Origin: Methylococcus capsulatus
GTDB lineage: Bacteria; Pseudomonadota; Gammaproteobacteria; Methylococcales; Methylococcaceae
Reading direction: 5' to 3'
DNA length: 64,000 bases
Assembly (NCBI RefSeq): GCF_036864975.1
Contig: NZ_CP104311.1
Coordinates: 784,001-848,000, forward strand
Positions within the stretch are counted from its first letter, which is position 1; the number at the start of each line of letters is the position of its first letter. Both the position numbers and the translations under genes were made by a program. Below are positions 28,091 through 38,151 of the stretch, piece by piece. Under the pieces are notes generated by a model. That model saw nothing but the letters and a program-made list of their open reading frames with translations, had not been told where the DNA came from and did not search any database.

Positions 28091-28414
28091 ATGGCTGTGA
28101 CAGTGACCGAAAATGCCGCCGCACAGATAGCCAGGCAACTCCGGCGCCGCGGACGCGGGCTGGGACTGCGCCTGGGCATCCGGCAGGCAGGATGCTCGGG
28201 CTACGCCTACGTCGTGGATTACGCCGACGAAATCGCCGCAGACGACGCGGTATTCGAACAGCACGGCGTCAAGGTCGTGGTCAAAACCGCTGACCTGACT
28301 TACCTCGATGGCGTCGAAATCGACTACGCCCGGGAAGGACTGAACGAAGCCTTCCGCTTCCACAATCCCAAGGCCACCGCGAGTTGCGGCTGCGGTGAAA
28401 GCTTCGCGGTCTAA
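28091..28414 (+). CDS. iscA: A-type Fe-S carrier IscA
   Basis: The 107-residue A-type carrier has the three cluster-binding cysteines at C35 (QAGCSGYAY), C99 and C101 (ASCGCGESF), exactly the E. coli IscA arrangement. It lies 31 bp after the desulfurase gene, with TTGAGGA as ribosome site. It probably receives or passes Fe-S clusters. Confidence 0.93.
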   Translation: MAVTVTENAAAQIARQLRRRGRGLGLRLGIRQAGCSGYAYVVDYADEIAADDAVFEQHGVKVVVKTADLTYLDGVEIDYAREGLNEAFRFHNPKATASCGCGESFAV

Positions 28415-28561
28415 AGCCGCTCCGGCCGAGGCGCGATACTCCAAAACATTACAAAAATCCGGTAGAATCAATGGATTTTTTCCATCCGGGCGGTATCGCC
28501 CCGAATGGATGGGGCCAGCCCCCGTGCGATTTCAATCCACTCTAAAACGCAAGGAGATTCC

Positions 28562-28993
28562 ATGGCGGTAGAACGCACCCTTTCCATCATCAAGCCGGAC
28601 GCGGTCGCCAAGAACGTCATCGGCGAGATTTATTCCCGCTTCGAAAAGGCCGGCCTCAGGATCGTGGCCGCGAAGATGACCCAGCTCTCCCGTGAACAGG
28701 CCGAAGGCTTCTATGCTGTACACCGGGAACGCCCGTTCTTCAATGACTTGGTATCGTTCATGATCAGTGGCCCAGTCATGATCCAGGTGCTGGAAGGCGA
28801 GAACGCCATCGCCAAGAACCGCGAACTGATGGGTGCCACCAATCCCAGGGATGCCGCCCCCGGCACCATCCGCGCCGACTTCGCCGTCAGTATCGACGAG
28901 AATGCGGTGCACGGCTCCGATGGTCCGGAAACGGCGGCCCAGGAGATCGCCTATTTCTTCAAGAGCGATGAAATCCGCCCCCGTACCCGCTGA
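28562..28993 (+). CDS. ndk: Nucleoside diphosphate kinase
   Basis: Ndk transfers phosphate from ATP to other NDPs through phosphohistidine. The 143-residue protein has catalytic His117 in ENAVHGSD and the typical [15 protein letters not shown] start. The ATG at 28562 follows AAGGAGA. The last 26 bp overlap rlmN in another frame. A possible -10 TAGAAT lies at 28463-28468, with no clear -35. Confidence 0.97.
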   Translation: MAVERTLSIIKPDAVAKNVIGEIYSRFEKAGLRIVAAKMTQLSREQAEGFYAVHRERPFFNDLVSFMISGPVMIQVLEGENAIAKNRELMGATNPRDAAPGTIRADFAVSIDENAVHGSDGPETAAQEIAYFFKSDEIRPRTR

Positions 28994-30068
28994 CGCGGAA
29001 ACCCGCGTCAATCTGCTCGATCTGGACCGGGAAGGCATGGAAGCCTTCTTCGTCCGCATCGGCGAAAAGCCGTTCCGCGCCTCGCAGCTGCTGCAATGGA
29101 TCCATCAGCGCGGCGTCACCGACTTCGGCCTGATGACCAATCTGAGCAAAGCGCTGCGCAGCCGGTTGGAAGCCGTGAGCGAGATCCGGCCGCCCGAACT
29201 CGTGCTCGAGCAGCGCTCGGCTGACGGCACCCGCAAATGGGTGCTGCAGGTGGACGCCGTCAACCGGGTCGAGACCGTGCTTATCCCCGATGAGGGACGC
29301 AACACCCTGTGCGTCTCCTCACAGGTGGGCTGCTCGCTCGAATGCTCGTTCTGTTCCACCGCCCGTCAGGGATTCAACCGCAACCTGACGACATCCGAGA
29401 TCATCGGCCAACTCTGGGTGGCGCAGCACCGACTCGGCGAAGAACAACGCATCAGCAACGTGGTGCTGATGGGCATGGGCGAGCCGCTGCTCAACTTCGG
29501 CAACGTGGTCGCCGCAACCCGGTTGATGATGGACGACTTCGCTTACGGCCTGTCGAAACGGCGGGTCACGCTCAGCACCTCCGGCATCGTACCGGCGCTG
29601 GACCGGCTGGCCGAGGTCAGCGACATCAGCCTGGCGGTGTCGCTGCACGCTCCCGACGACACCCTGCGCAACGAACTGGTCCCGATCAACCGCAAGTACC
29701 CCATCAGGGATTTGTTGGCCGCCTGTAAACGCTATGTCGGCACGGAAAACCGCCGCAAAATCACTTTCGAATACGTGATGCTGGAGGGGGTGAACGACCA
29801 GCCCGAACATGCCCGCGCCCTGATCCGGCTGCTGAGCCATGTGCCGTCCAAGGTCAACCTGATCCCGTTCAACCCCTTCCCGAACTCGGCTTACCGCTGC
29901 TCGCGCCCCGAGACCATCGCCCGCTTCGCCCAGATTCTCCAGGATGCCGGACTCATCACCACCACCCGCAAGACCCGGGGCCGTGACATCGACGCCGCCT
30001 GTGGCCAACTGGTAGGCAAGGTCAACGACCGCAGCCGGCGCCAGTTCCGTCTGCACGCCGCGCATTGA
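28968..30068 (+). CDS. rlmN: 23S rRNA/tRNA adenine-C2 methyltransferase
   Basis: RlmN is a radical SAM enzyme methylating A2503 of 23S rRNA and A37 of some tRNAs. The 366-residue protein carries the SAM-cluster motif [17 protein letters not shown], the ATLSTSG-like [12 protein letters not shown] and a C-terminal [11 protein letters not shown] with the methyl-carrying Cys. The ATG at 28968 lies inside ndk (26-bp overlap); no better start is nearby. It is followed directly by pilW (TGATG overlap). Confidence 0.95.
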   Translation: MKSAPVPADAETRVNLLDLDREGMEAFFVRIGEKPFRASQLLQWIHQRGVTDFGLMTNLSKALRSRLEAVSEIRPPELVLEQRSADGTRKWVLQVDAVNRVETVLIPDEGRNTLCVSSQVGCSLECSFCSTARQGFNRNLTTSEIIGQLWVAQHRLGEEQRISNVVLMGMGEPLLNFGNVVAATRLMMDDFAYGLSKRRVTLSTSGIVPALDRLAEVSDISLAVSLHAPDDTLRNELVPINRKYPIRDLLAACKRYVGTENRRKITFEYVMLEGVNDQPEHARALIRLLSHVPSKVNLIPFNPFPNSAYRCSRPETIARFAQILQDAGLITTTRKTRGRDIDAACGQLVGKVNDRSRRQFRLHAAH

Positions 30069-30838
30069 TGATGAGAGGATGGCTGCCTTTGACTGCACTG
30101 CTGGGAACCATTGCCGCCTGCACTACGCCAGAGCAAAAGCCGCACGCGGCCAACGACCCCTACGGCGAGCTCAGCACTGCGGACGTCTATGTCCAGAAAG
30201 GCGTCCGCTACATGGCGCTGGGAGCCCTGGAAGCGGCTCTGGCCGACTTGAAGCATGCGGTGGAGCTGAACCCGGCCAACAGCGATGCGCACGACGCACT
30301 GGCCATTCTTTACGAAAAGCTGGGCCAGACCGCGCAAGCCGACCAGCATTTCCGCGAAGCCCTGGCATTGAACCCGGAAAATTACAGCGCCTTCAACAAT
30401 TACGGACGTTTCCTCTGCCATACCGGACACACCCAGGAAGCCTTGGCCAAGTTCGAAGCCGCCTATTCGACCCCCCTCTACCCGCAACCCTGGATTCCCT
30501 TCTCCAATGCCGGGACCTGCCTGCGCCGTGCAGGCCGGACCGCGGAAGCCGAGCCGTATCTGCGCCGGGCGCTGGAGAAGAACCCCGGCTACCCACCGGC
30601 GCTGCTGGAAATGGCCCATGTCAGTCTGGAAGCACGGCAATACCTGTCCACCCGCGCCTTCCTGCAACGTTACCAGACCGTCGCCGCAGACACGCCGGAG
30701 ACCCTCTGGCTCGGCGTCCAGACCGAACTGGCCCTGGGCGATGCCACCGAGGCCCGGCGACTAGCCGACCGGATCTGGGCGGAGTTTCCGGATTCGGGCG
30801 AAGCCGTGCAGGCGCGGCGCCTGTTCGGGAAACCGTGA
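30068..30838 (+). CDS. pilW: Type IV pilus biogenesis lipoprotein PilW/PilF
   Basis: The 256-residue protein has a lipoprotein signal with lipobox IAAC (Cys18) and a run of TPR motifs from about residue 35 onward (for example LKHAVELNPANSDAHDALAIL and FREALALNPENYSAFNNYGR). This is the PilW/PilF pilotin that helps assemble the PilQ secretin at the outer membrane. It lies between rlmN and hisS, as in other gammaproteobacteria. The start overlaps the rlmN stop. Confidence 0.88.
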   Translation: MMRGWLPLTALLGTIAACTTPEQKPHAANDPYGELSTADVYVQKGVRYMALGALEAALADLKHAVELNPANSDAHDALAILYEKLGQTAQADQHFREALALNPENYSAFNNYGRFLCHTGHTQEALAKFEAAYSTPLYPQPWIPFSNAGTCLRRAGRTAEAEPYLRRALEKNPGYPPALLEMAHVSLEARQYLSTRAFLQRYQTVAADTPETLWLGVQTELALGDATEARRLADRIWAEFPDSGEAVQARRLFGKP

Positions 30839-30871
30839 CCGCGCTTGCCCATCGCTAGACAGATCGACCCC

Positions 30872-32140
30872 ATGAGCGAAAAAATCCAAGCCGTCCGTGG
30901 CATGCACGACATCCTGCCGGACATGACGCCGCGCTGGCAGCAGGTCGAACACCAGATCCGCAGCGTCATGGCTAGCTATGGCTACCGCGAGATCCGCCTG
31001 CCCATCGTCGAAAAGACCGAACTGTTCAAACGCTCCATCGGCGAAGTCACCGACATCGTCGAGAAAGAGATGTATGTCTTCGAGGACCGCAACGGCGACT
31101 CGCTGACCCTGCGCCCCGAAGGCACTGCCGGGTGCCTGCGTGCCTGCCTCGAGCATGGCCTGCTGCACAACCAGACCCATCGGCTGTGGTATGCAGGCCC
31201 TATGTTCCGCCACGAGCGACCCCAGAAAGGGCGTTACCGGCAGTTCCACCAGGTCGGTGTCGAGGTGTTCGGCATGCCCGGACCGGACATCGATGCGGAA
31301 CTGATCTTCCTGAGCCGCCGGCTCTGGCAGCGCTTAGGGGTGGCCCACAAACTGCGGCTGGAACTGAACTCCCTGGGCACGCCCGACGAACGGCTGGCCT
31401 ACCGCCAGATTCTGGTGGATTATCTGCGCGAGAATTACGACGGGCTGGATGCGGACAGCGTGCGGCGCCTGGAAACCAATCCGCTGCGCATCCTGGACAG
31501 CAAGAATCCGGCAATGAAAGAACTGCTGGCCGGCGCGCCGGTGCTGGCCGACTATCTGGGCGGGGCATCGCGTGCCCACTTCGAGGGACTGACCGCGCTA
31601 CTGGATGCCACCGACGTCCCTTATGTGATCAACCCGCGCCTGGTGCGGGGCCTCGATTATTACTGCAACACCGTATTCGAATGGGTGACGGACGAACTGG
31701 GCACTCAGGGCACCGTCTGCGCCGGCGGCCGCTACGATGGCCTAGTGGCCCAGCTCGGCGGCCGCGACTCCAGTGCCATCGGCTTCGCCTTGGGGATGGA
31801 ACGCCTGATCGAGTTGACCGGTGAGGCTTTCGCCGACGCTGCCCCGCATATCTATTTCATCATGGCGGGTACGGCCGCAGAGCGACGCGGTGCAGTGCTG
31901 GCGGAAATGCTCAGGGACGCTTTTCCCGGCCTGCGGCTCGTGGTCAATTGCGGAGGCGGCAGCTTCAAGAACCAGTTCAAACGCGCCGACAAGAGCGAAG
32001 CGGCTTTCGCCCTGATCCTGGGCGAGGACGAAATGCGCGACGACAGCATCAGTCTGAAACCCTTACGTTCGGACGGTGCCCAGCAGACAGTCGCCCAGGC
32101 GGACCTGGTCCGGCTCATCCAATCCTGTGTCCCAATCTGA
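30872..32140 (+). CDS. hisS: Histidyl-tRNA synthetase
   Basis: HisRS (422 residues) charges tRNA-His. Class II motifs are visible: [31 protein letters not shown], the motif 2 loop [18 protein letters not shown], the histidine A motif [13 protein letters not shown] and motif 3 [14 protein letters not shown]. The chosen ATG 30872 matches the family start. It is upstream of yfgM, bamB and der in the conserved order. Confidence 0.97.
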   Translation: MSEKIQAVRGMHDILPDMTPRWQQVEHQIRSVMASYGYREIRLPIVEKTELFKRSIGEVTDIVEKEMYVFEDRNGDSLTLRPEGTAGCLRACLEHGLLHNQTHRLWYAGPMFRHERPQKGRYRQFHQVGVEVFGMPGPDIDAELIFLSRRLWQRLGVAHKLRLELNSLGTPDERLAYRQILVDYLRENYDGLDADSVRRLETNPLRILDSKNPAMKELLAGAPVLADYLGGASRAHFEGLTALLDATDVPYVINPRLVRGLDYYCNTVFEWVTDELGTQGTVCAGGRYDGLVAQLGGRDSSAIGFALGMERLIELTGEAFADAAPHIYFIMAGTAAERRGAVLAEMLRDAFPGLRLVVNCGGGSFKNQFKRADKSEAAFALILGEDEMRDDSISLKPLRSDGAQQTVAQADLVRLIQSCVPI

Positions 32141-32153
32141 ACGAGAGGTTGCC

Positions 32154-32789
32154 ATGGAAGTTTATCTGACCGAAGAAGAGCGCCTCGAAGCGCTCAAACG
32201 CTGGTGGAAAGCCAACGCCAATTCCATCGTCTGGGGCGTGGCGCTGGGCATCGCTGTGATCGTCGGCTGGGGCGCGTGGAAACGTTCCCAGGAGGAAAAG
32301 GCATTGCTCGGGGGAACGCTGTACCAACAGCTCCTCGATGCCGTGGCGAACAAGCAGACCGAGGCCGCCATCCAACTGGGCGAACGGATCGACCAGCAGT
32401 TCCCAGGCTCCGCTTATGCCACTTATGGCAAGCTGTTCCTGGTACGGCTCAAAGTGGAGGCGGACGATCTGGCCGGCGCCAAAACCCTGCTGCAACAGCT
32501 GATCGCGTCCGCCAAGGATGAGAAAATCCTGCAGATCGCACGACTGCGGCTCGCCGAAATCCAGCTCGGACTCGGCGAAACCGAGGAGGCGCTGAGACGG
32601 GTGGAAAGCCTAACGGGCGGCACCCCGGAATTCGCCGCACTTCGTGAGGAATTGAAAGGCGACATTTACCTCGCCCTGAATCGCCCGGAAGAAGCCCGCG
32701 CCGCCTATCTGAAGGCGCGTCGGGAAGGCCAGCCTTCACCCCTGCTGGAACTCAAGCTGACCGACCTCGGCACCCCCGCCACCCGATGA
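32154..32789 (+). CDS. yfgM: YfgM-like membrane-anchored TPR protein
   Basis: The 211-residue protein begins MEVYLTEEERLEALKRWWKA, has one transmembrane helix at about residues 25-42 and a periplasmic TPR domain. YfgM is an ancillary SecYEG translocon subunit that links to periplasmic chaperones. It sits between hisS and bamB as in E. coli and overlaps bamB by 4 bp (ATGA). Confidence 0.9.
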   Translation: MEVYLTEEERLEALKRWWKANANSIVWGVALGIAVIVGWGAWKRSQEEKALLGGTLYQQLLDAVANKQTEAAIQLGERIDQQFPGSAYATYGKLFLVRLKVEADDLAGAKTLLQQLIASAKDEKILQIARLRLAEIQLGLGETEEALRRVESLTGGTPEFAALREELKGDIYLALNRPEEARAAYLKARREGQPSPLLELKLTDLGTPATR

Positions 32790-33973
32790 TCCGCCGCGCC
32801 CTACTCATCGCCTCGCTCGCCGTCCTTCCCGGCTGCGCCGGCCTGGATGCCATCCAGAATGCCTACCAGGGCATTCAGGACTACTTCACCGGCAAGGACA
32901 ATGCCGAACCTCCCGCGCCGCTGGCCGAAATCACGCCCCAGGTAAAGGCGGACAAACTCTGGGTAGCGGAAATCGGTGATGGCTACGACGACCAAAGCAT
33001 CAATCTCGGCCCCGCCGTGGAAGACAGCCGCGTGTTCGCCGCGGAACGGCATGGCACGGTCGAGGCATTCAACCGCCTTACCGGCGAGAAACTGTGGTCG
33101 GTCGACCATGAAATGGAGTTGTCTGCCGGCCCCGTGTTCGACGATGGCGAGTTGTTCCTGGCGACCGCGGAAGGAGCGATCATCGTGCTGAACGCGGCCG
33201 ACGGCGCGCTGATCTGGAAAGCCTCTCTTGCCAGTGAGATCCTTTCCGTTCCCGCCGTCGCGGACGACGTGGTGGTGGTCCGCGGCACGAACGGCCATCT
33301 GACTGGCCTGGACCGAAAATCCGGCGCCATGCGCTGGTATTTCGAGCGCCACGCCCCACCGCTGGCCATACGCAGCCGGGGGGCTCCGATCATCGCCGGC
33401 GACCTGGTGATCGACGGTTTCGGGGGTGGCAAGGTGAGTGCCATCCAGCTCAAGGAAGGCCGGCTGGCCTGGGAGGCCAACGTGTCCCTGCCGCGCGGCC
33501 GCTCCGAAATCGAACGGCTGGTCGATCTCAGCGCCACGCCGGTAGTGCGGAACGACTCAGTATTCGTTTCCGGCTACCAGGGCGGTACCGCCTCGCTGGG
33601 ACTCAATACGGGCGAAGTGCAGTGGAAACGCGAGAGCATTTCCTCTCCCGCCGGCATGACGGCCGACCGCAGGGAGCTGTACGTCACCGATGCCAATGCC
33701 GATCTCTGGCAACTCGCCATCCGCAACGGCGAAGACCAGTGGAAACAGACTGAGCTGCACCAGCGCCGCCTGACCGCCCCCGCCCTGGTGAAGGACTATC
33801 TGGTGGTCGGCGATTTCGAAGGCTATCTGCACGTGCTGAACAAGGAGGACGGACGCATCGTCGGACGCGTCCGAGTCACCGAGGCACCCATTGAATACCC
33901 TCCGCTGGTGTATGGCGACATCGTCTACGTCTATGCCACTGACGGCACCCTGGCCGCGATCACGGTGGATTGA
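32786..33973 (+). CDS. bamB: Outer membrane assembly lipoprotein BamB
   Basis: BamB (395 residues) is a beta-propeller lipoprotein of the BAM complex. It has a lipoprotein signal with LPGC (Cys17) and repeated propeller blades ending in [23 protein letters not shown] and [11 protein letters not shown]-like motifs. The start overlaps yfgM in ATGA. It is followed directly by der. Confidence 0.95.
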   Translation: MIRRALLIASLAVLPGCAGLDAIQNAYQGIQDYFTGKDNAEPPAPLAEITPQVKADKLWVAEIGDGYDDQSINLGPAVEDSRVFAAERHGTVEAFNRLTGEKLWSVDHEMELSAGPVFDDGELFLATAEGAIIVLNAADGALIWKASLASEILSVPAVADDVVVVRGTNGHLTGLDRKSGAMRWYFERHAPPLAIRSRGAPIIAGDLVIDGFGGGKVSAIQLKEGRLAWEANVSLPRGRSEIERLVDLSATPVVRNDSVFVSGYQGGTASLGLNTGEVQWKRESISSPAGMTADRRELYVTDANADLWQLAIRNGEDQWKQTELHQRRLTAPALVKDYLVVGDFEGYLHVLNKEDGRIVGRVRVTEAPIEYPPLVYGDIVYVYATDGTLAAITVD

Positions 33974-33975
33974 GC

Positions 33976-35367
33976 ATGCTGCCCGTCGTCGCCCTGATAG
34001 GCCGCACCAATGTCGGCAAATCCACCTTGTTCAACTATCTAACCCGGACCCGTGACGCACTGGTGGCCGACTATCCCGGCCTGACCCGGGACCGCCAATA
34101 CGGCCGGGTACAGCGCGGCGAGCGCGATTATTTCGTGGTCGATACCGGCGGCATCATTGAGGCGGCCGAGGGTATCGACGACCGGGCGATGAAACAGGTG
34201 GACCACGTTCTCGATGAGGCCGACATCATTCTGTTTCTGGTTGACGTCCACGCCGGCTTGACCGCCGGCGACGAGCTCATCGCCGACCGGCTGCGCCGTA
34301 TCAGCAAGCCGGTGCTGCTGGTCGTCAACAAGATCGACGGTACCCAAGCACTGATCGCCGGCGCCGAATTCCATGCGCTCGGTCTGGGTGAGCCGCTGCT
34401 CATTTCAGCCGCGCACGGCACCGGCGTGCCGGCAGTGCTGGAACGGGTCGAAGCGCTGCTGCCGGAAGCCGAAGGAATCGACGCGACGGGAGGTGAAGAG
34501 GGTATCCGCATCGCGGTGGTCGGTCGCCCCAATGTCGGCAAATCCACCCTGATCAACCGCATCCTGGGCGAGGATCGGGTAGTCGTTTACGACCAGCCCG
34601 GCACCACGCGGGATAGCATTTACATCCCGTTCGAAAGCCGCGGTGAGCGTTACACCCTGATCGACACTGCCGGCATCCGGCGCCGGGCCCGGGTCAACGA
34701 GGGCGTGGAAAAATTCAGCGTCATCAAGAGCTTCCAGGCCATTGAAAAGGCCCATGTGGTGATTTACCTGGTGGATGCCAGCGAGGGTCTCACCGACCAG
34801 GACGCCAACCTGCTCGGCATGGTCCTGGAGATCGGCCGGGGCCTGTTGATCGGTTTCAATAAATGGGACGGTCTGGCCCCGGACCAGCGTGACAAGGTCA
34901 AACGCCAGATCGATATCAAGCTGCCATTCCTCGAGTTCGCCAAGAAATATTTCATCTCGGCTCTACACGGCACCGGCGTGGGTGTCCTGATGGATGCGGT
35001 CAAACCGATCTATCAGTCCGCCACGGCGGATCTGTCGGCCTCGCGCCTGACCCAGGTGCTGCAGGATTGTTTGAACGCCCACCCACCCCCGCTGGTCCGG
35101 GGTCGCCGCATCAAACTCAAGTACGCTCACCAGGGCGGCCACAACCCACCGGTCATCGTGATCCACGGCAACCAGACCGAGGACCTGCCGGCCGCTTACA
35201 AGCGTTATCTCGGCAACGAGTTCCGCAAAGCCTTCAAGCTGCAGGGCGTACCGCTGAAGCTGGTGTTCAAGAGCGCCGAGAACCCGTTCCAAGGCCGCCG
35301 CAACGAACTGACCGAACGCCAGATCAGGAAGCGCCGGCGTATGATCCGCCACGTGAAGAAACGCTGA
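33976..35367 (+). CDS. der: Ribosome biogenesis GTPase Der (EngA)
   Basis: Der (463 residues) has two tandem G domains and a KH-like C-terminal domain and works in 50S assembly. G1 motifs are GRTNVGKS (residues 9-16), with Thr replacing the usual Pro, and GRPNVGKS near residue 180; [11 protein letters not shown] and NKWDGL follow. The C-terminus is basic ([16 protein letters not shown]-like). The ATG at 33976 is preferred to an in-frame TTG at 33970 that overlaps the bamB stop. Confidence 0.96.
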   Translation: MLPVVALIGRTNVGKSTLFNYLTRTRDALVADYPGLTRDRQYGRVQRGERDYFVVDTGGIIEAAEGIDDRAMKQVDHVLDEADIILFLVDVHAGLTAGDELIADRLRRISKPVLLVVNKIDGTQALIAGAEFHALGLGEPLLISAAHGTGVPAVLERVEALLPEAEGIDATGGEEGIRIAVVGRPNVGKSTLINRILGEDRVVVYDQPGTTRDSIYIPFESRGERYTLIDTAGIRRRARVNEGVEKFSVIKSFQAIEKAHVVIYLVDASEGLTDQDANLLGMVLEIGRGLLIGFNKWDGLAPDQRDKVKRQIDIKLPFLEFAKKYFISALHGTGVGVLMDAVKPIYQSATADLSASRLTQVLQDCLNAHPPPLVRGRRIKLKYAHQGGHNPPVIVIHGNQTEDLPAAYKRYLGNEFRKAFKLQGVPLKLVFKSAENPFQGRRNELTERQIRKRRRMIRHVKKR

Positions 35368-35373
35368 CGAGCA

Positions 35374-35403
35374 TTTCCCGAGCCATACCGTCAACCCTAT
35401 AAT
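35374..35403 (+). promoter_or_regulatory. Possible rsx operon promoter
   Basis: A perfect TATAAT at 35398-35403 lies 37 bp before the rsxA ATG. The best -35 at 17-18 bp is TTTCCC (35374-35379), which is weak. Confidence 0.45.
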
Positions 35404-35440
35404 TCGCCGTTTCCTCACCGGCGCATCGTCATCCCTCCTG

Positions 35441-36022
35441 ATGAAAGACTATCTGTTGATCCTCGTCAGCACGACCCTGGTGAACAACTTCGTCCTGGTG
35501 AAGTTCCTAGGGCTCTGCCCCTTCATGGGCGTGTCCCGCAAATCGGAGACGGCGATCGGCATGGGACTGGCGACGACCTTCGTGCTGACCCTGTCCTCGG
35601 TCAGCAGTTATCTGGTCGACCGTTTCCTGCTGGAGCCTATGGGGCTGCCCTACCTGCGCACCCTAGCTTTCATCGTGGTGATCGCGGTGGTGGTCCAGTT
35701 CACCGAGATGGTCGTGAAGAAAACCAGCCCGCTGCTGCATCAGGTACTGGGAATTTTCCTGCCGCTGATCACGACCAACTGCGCGGTGCTCGGCGTGGCC
35801 CTGCTCAACGTCCAAGCGGACCACGACTTCATCGAATCCTTCCTCTACGGTTTCGGCGCCGCCGCCGGCTTCACCCTGGTGCTGGTGCTGTTCGCCGGTT
35901 TGCGGGAGCGGGTCGACGCCGCCGACGTGCCGGTACCGTTCCGCGGCAACGCCATCGCGCTGGTCACCGCCGGCCTCATTTCCGTCGCCTTCATGGGCTT
36001 CTCCGGCCTGGTCAAAGGTTAA
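35441..36022 (+). CDS. rsxA: Rnf/Rsx electron transport complex subunit A
   Basis: RsxA (193 residues) is a six-helix inner-membrane subunit. It begins [20 protein letters not shown] and carries [11 protein letters not shown] and [17 protein letters not shown], which bear the two conserved Cys of RnfA/RnfE proteins. First gene of rsxABCDGE, an ion-coupled ferredoxin:NAD oxidoreductase (Rnf) or SoxR-reducing (Rsx) complex. Which role applies here cannot be told from sequence. Confidence 0.96.
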   Translation: MKDYLLILVSTTLVNNFVLVKFLGLCPFMGVSRKSETAIGMGLATTFVLTLSSVSSYLVDRFLLEPMGLPYLRTLAFIVVIAVVVQFTEMVVKKTSPLLHQVLGIFLPLITTNCAVLGVALLNVQADHDFIESFLYGFGAAAGFTLVLVLFAGLRERVDAADVPVPFRGNAIALVTAGLISVAFMGFSGLVKG

Positions 36023-36040
36023 AAAGAGGGCAGAACAAGG

Positions 36041-36577
36041 ATGCTGGCATTTCTGGCTGTCTGCGTACTGTTCACCTTGTTCGGTGCGTTGCTTGGCTAT
36101 TCTTCACGACGCTTCAAGGTGGAGGGCGATCCGCTGGCCGACAAGATCGATGCCCTGCTGCCGCAGACCCAATGCGGTCAATGCGGTTTCCCCGGCTGCC
36201 GCCCTTATGCCGAAGCCATCGCACGAGGGGATGCGGACATCAACCAATGCCCGCCCGGCGGCGAGGACGGCGTCCAGGCCCTGGCCGATCTGCTCGGGGT
36301 GGAACCCAAGCCGCTGAACAGTGAGCACGGCACCGAAAAATCCGCCAGCGTCGCCGTCATCGACGAAACCAAGTGCATCGGCTGCACCCTGTGCATCCAG
36401 GCCTGCCCGGTGGACGCCATCCTCGGCGCGGCCAAGCTGATGCATACCGTCATCGCCAGCGAATGCACCGGCTGCGAACTTTGCATAGCGCCCTGCCCGG
36501 TCGATTGCATCGCGCTGGAGCCGGCCCGTGGCAATCTCGGCAGCTGGCGCTGGCCCAAACCCGAAGAGGCCCCTTGA
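36041..36577 (+). CDS. rsxB: Rnf/Rsx electron transport complex subunit B
   Basis: RsxB (178 residues) has one N-terminal membrane helix, a CGQCGFPGC cluster motif, and two 4Fe-4S ferredoxin motifs ([12 protein letters not shown] and [12 protein letters not shown]) near residues 110-155. It passes electrons within the complex. Starts 18 bp after rsxA, with GAGGGC upstream. Its stop overlaps the rsxC start (TGATG). Confidence 0.96.
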   Translation: MLAFLAVCVLFTLFGALLGYSSRRFKVEGDPLADKIDALLPQTQCGQCGFPGCRPYAEAIARGDADINQCPPGGEDGVQALADLLGVEPKPLNSEHGTEKSASVAVIDETKCIGCTLCIQACPVDAILGAAKLMHTVIASECTGCELCIAPCPVDCIALEPARGNLGSWRWPKPEEAP

Positions 36578-38148
36578 TGCTCACGCTACACCGCTTCCAC
36601 GGCGGCCTGCACCTGGACGCCCACAAAGAGGATTCGAGCCTCGCTCCACTGGCGACGGCCCCGGTTCCGCCGCGCCTAATCTTCCCGCTGCAGCAGCGCG
36701 GCGGGCAGAATGCGCAAAGCGTGGTGAGGATCGGCGACCACGTCCGTAAAGGGCAGGTCATCGCCCGCGGCGACGGACCGATGAATCCGCCGATCCATGC
36801 CTCTAGCTCAGGCATAGTCAGTGCCATCGAGCCACACCCGCTCCCGCATCCTTCCGGCCTAGCCGACCTGGCCATCGTGATCGATACCGATGGCGAGGAT
36901 CTGGCGCTCGAAGCCGAGGCGCATCCCGACTACCACCGACTCGCACCGGACGAACTGCGCCGGATCATCTTCGAAGCCGGTATCGTGGGACTGGGCGGCG
37001 CGGCGTTCCCGACTGCGGTGAAGACCGATCCCGGCCACCGCGCGATCGACACTCTGATCCTCAACGGCGCCGAATGCGAACCCTACATCACCTGCGACGA
37101 CAGCCTGCTACGGCATTTCCCGCGCGAAGTGCTGGAAGGTGCACGTATCCTGATGCAGGTATTGGGGGTCGAGCGCTGCCTGCTCGGCATCGAGGACGAT
37201 ATGCCGGAGGCGATCCGGGCACTGCGGGAAATCCGGCAAACCGGCGATTATTCGAGCATCGACATCGTCGTCGTGCCGGCCCTCTATCCCAGCGGCGGAG
37301 AGAAGCAGCTCATCCATCTCCTCACCGGGCGCGAAGTACCGGCCCGCGGCATCCCGGCCGATGCCGGCGTCGTGTGCCAGAACGTGGGCACGGCGGCGGC
37401 GGTATTCCGGGCGGTGGTGCGGGGCGAACCGCTGATCGAACGTATCGTCACCGTCACCGGTAAAGGCATCAGGAATCCAGGTAACTGGCTGGCCCGTATC
37501 GGCACCCCCATCGCCGATCTGGTTCGCTACAGCGGCGGCTATTCCGGCGCGGCCGAACGCTTGATCCTGGGGGGCCCGATGATGGGAATCTCCCTCCCCT
37601 CCGACGCGCTGCCCCTGGTCAAAGCCGCCAACTGCGTGCTGGTGACCGGCCGCGGCGAGACCACCGGCCCCAAACAGGCACTGCCCTGCATCCGCTGCGG
37701 CGCCTGCGCCGAGGTCTGCCCGATCAACCTGCTCCCTCAGCAGCTCTACTGGTACAGCCGCGCGGATAATCTGCGGCGGGCCGAAGAATATCAGCTGGCC
37801 GATTGCATCGAATGCGGCTGCTGCGATTACGTTTGCCCCAGTCACATTCCGCTGGTGCAGTACTTCCGCGCCGCCAAGAGCGAACTCGTCGCCAAGCAGC
37901 GCGAGCGCGCCAAGGCCGATCGTGCCCGGGAACGCTTCGAGGCCCGGCAAGCCCGCAAGGAACGCGAGAAGCAGGAGCGCGCCGAGGCTGCGCAACGCAA
38001 GAAAGCGGCTCTGGCCAAACCGGACGCATCCGAGATCCAGGACGCCATCGCCCGCGCCAAGGCCCGCAAACGCCCGCCCGGGTCCACGCCGGTGGCGGAC
38101 GTGGCAGCCAGCGAATCGACCCCGCCCCAGGAACCGCTCCACAACTAG
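36577..38148 (+). CDS. rsxC: Rnf/Rsx electron transport complex subunit C
   Basis: RsxC (523 residues) is the peripheral subunit that binds NADH and FMN. It shows GLGGAAFPTAVK, LILNGAECEPYITCDD, and two 4Fe-4S motifs, CIRCGACAEVCP and CIECGCCDYVCP, between about residues 370 and 420. The C-terminal third is a highly charged Arg/Lys/Glu/Ala tail (about 435-505), as in many gammaproteobacterial RsxC proteins. Confidence 0.96.
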   Translation: MLTLHRFHGGLHLDAHKEDSSLAPLATAPVPPRLIFPLQQRGGQNAQSVVRIGDHVRKGQVIARGDGPMNPPIHASSSGIVSAIEPHPLPHPSGLADLAIVIDTDGEDLALEAEAHPDYHRLAPDELRRIIFEAGIVGLGGAAFPTAVKTDPGHRAIDTLILNGAECEPYITCDDSLLRHFPREVLEGARILMQVLGVERCLLGIEDDMPEAIRALREIRQTGDYSSIDIVVVPALYPSGGEKQLIHLLTGREVPARGIPADAGVVCQNVGTAAAVFRAVVRGEPLIERIVTVTGKGIRNPGNWLARIGTPIADLVRYSGGYSGAAERLILGGPMMGISLPSDALPLVKAANCVLVTGRGETTGPKQALPCIRCGACAEVCPINLLPQQLYWYSRADNLRRAEEYQLADCIECGCCDYVCPSHIPLVQYFRAAKSELVAKQRERAKADRARERFEARQARKEREKQERAEAAQRKKAALAKPDASEIQDAIARAKARKRPPGSTPVADVAASESTPPQEPLHN

Positions 38149-38151
38149 ACC

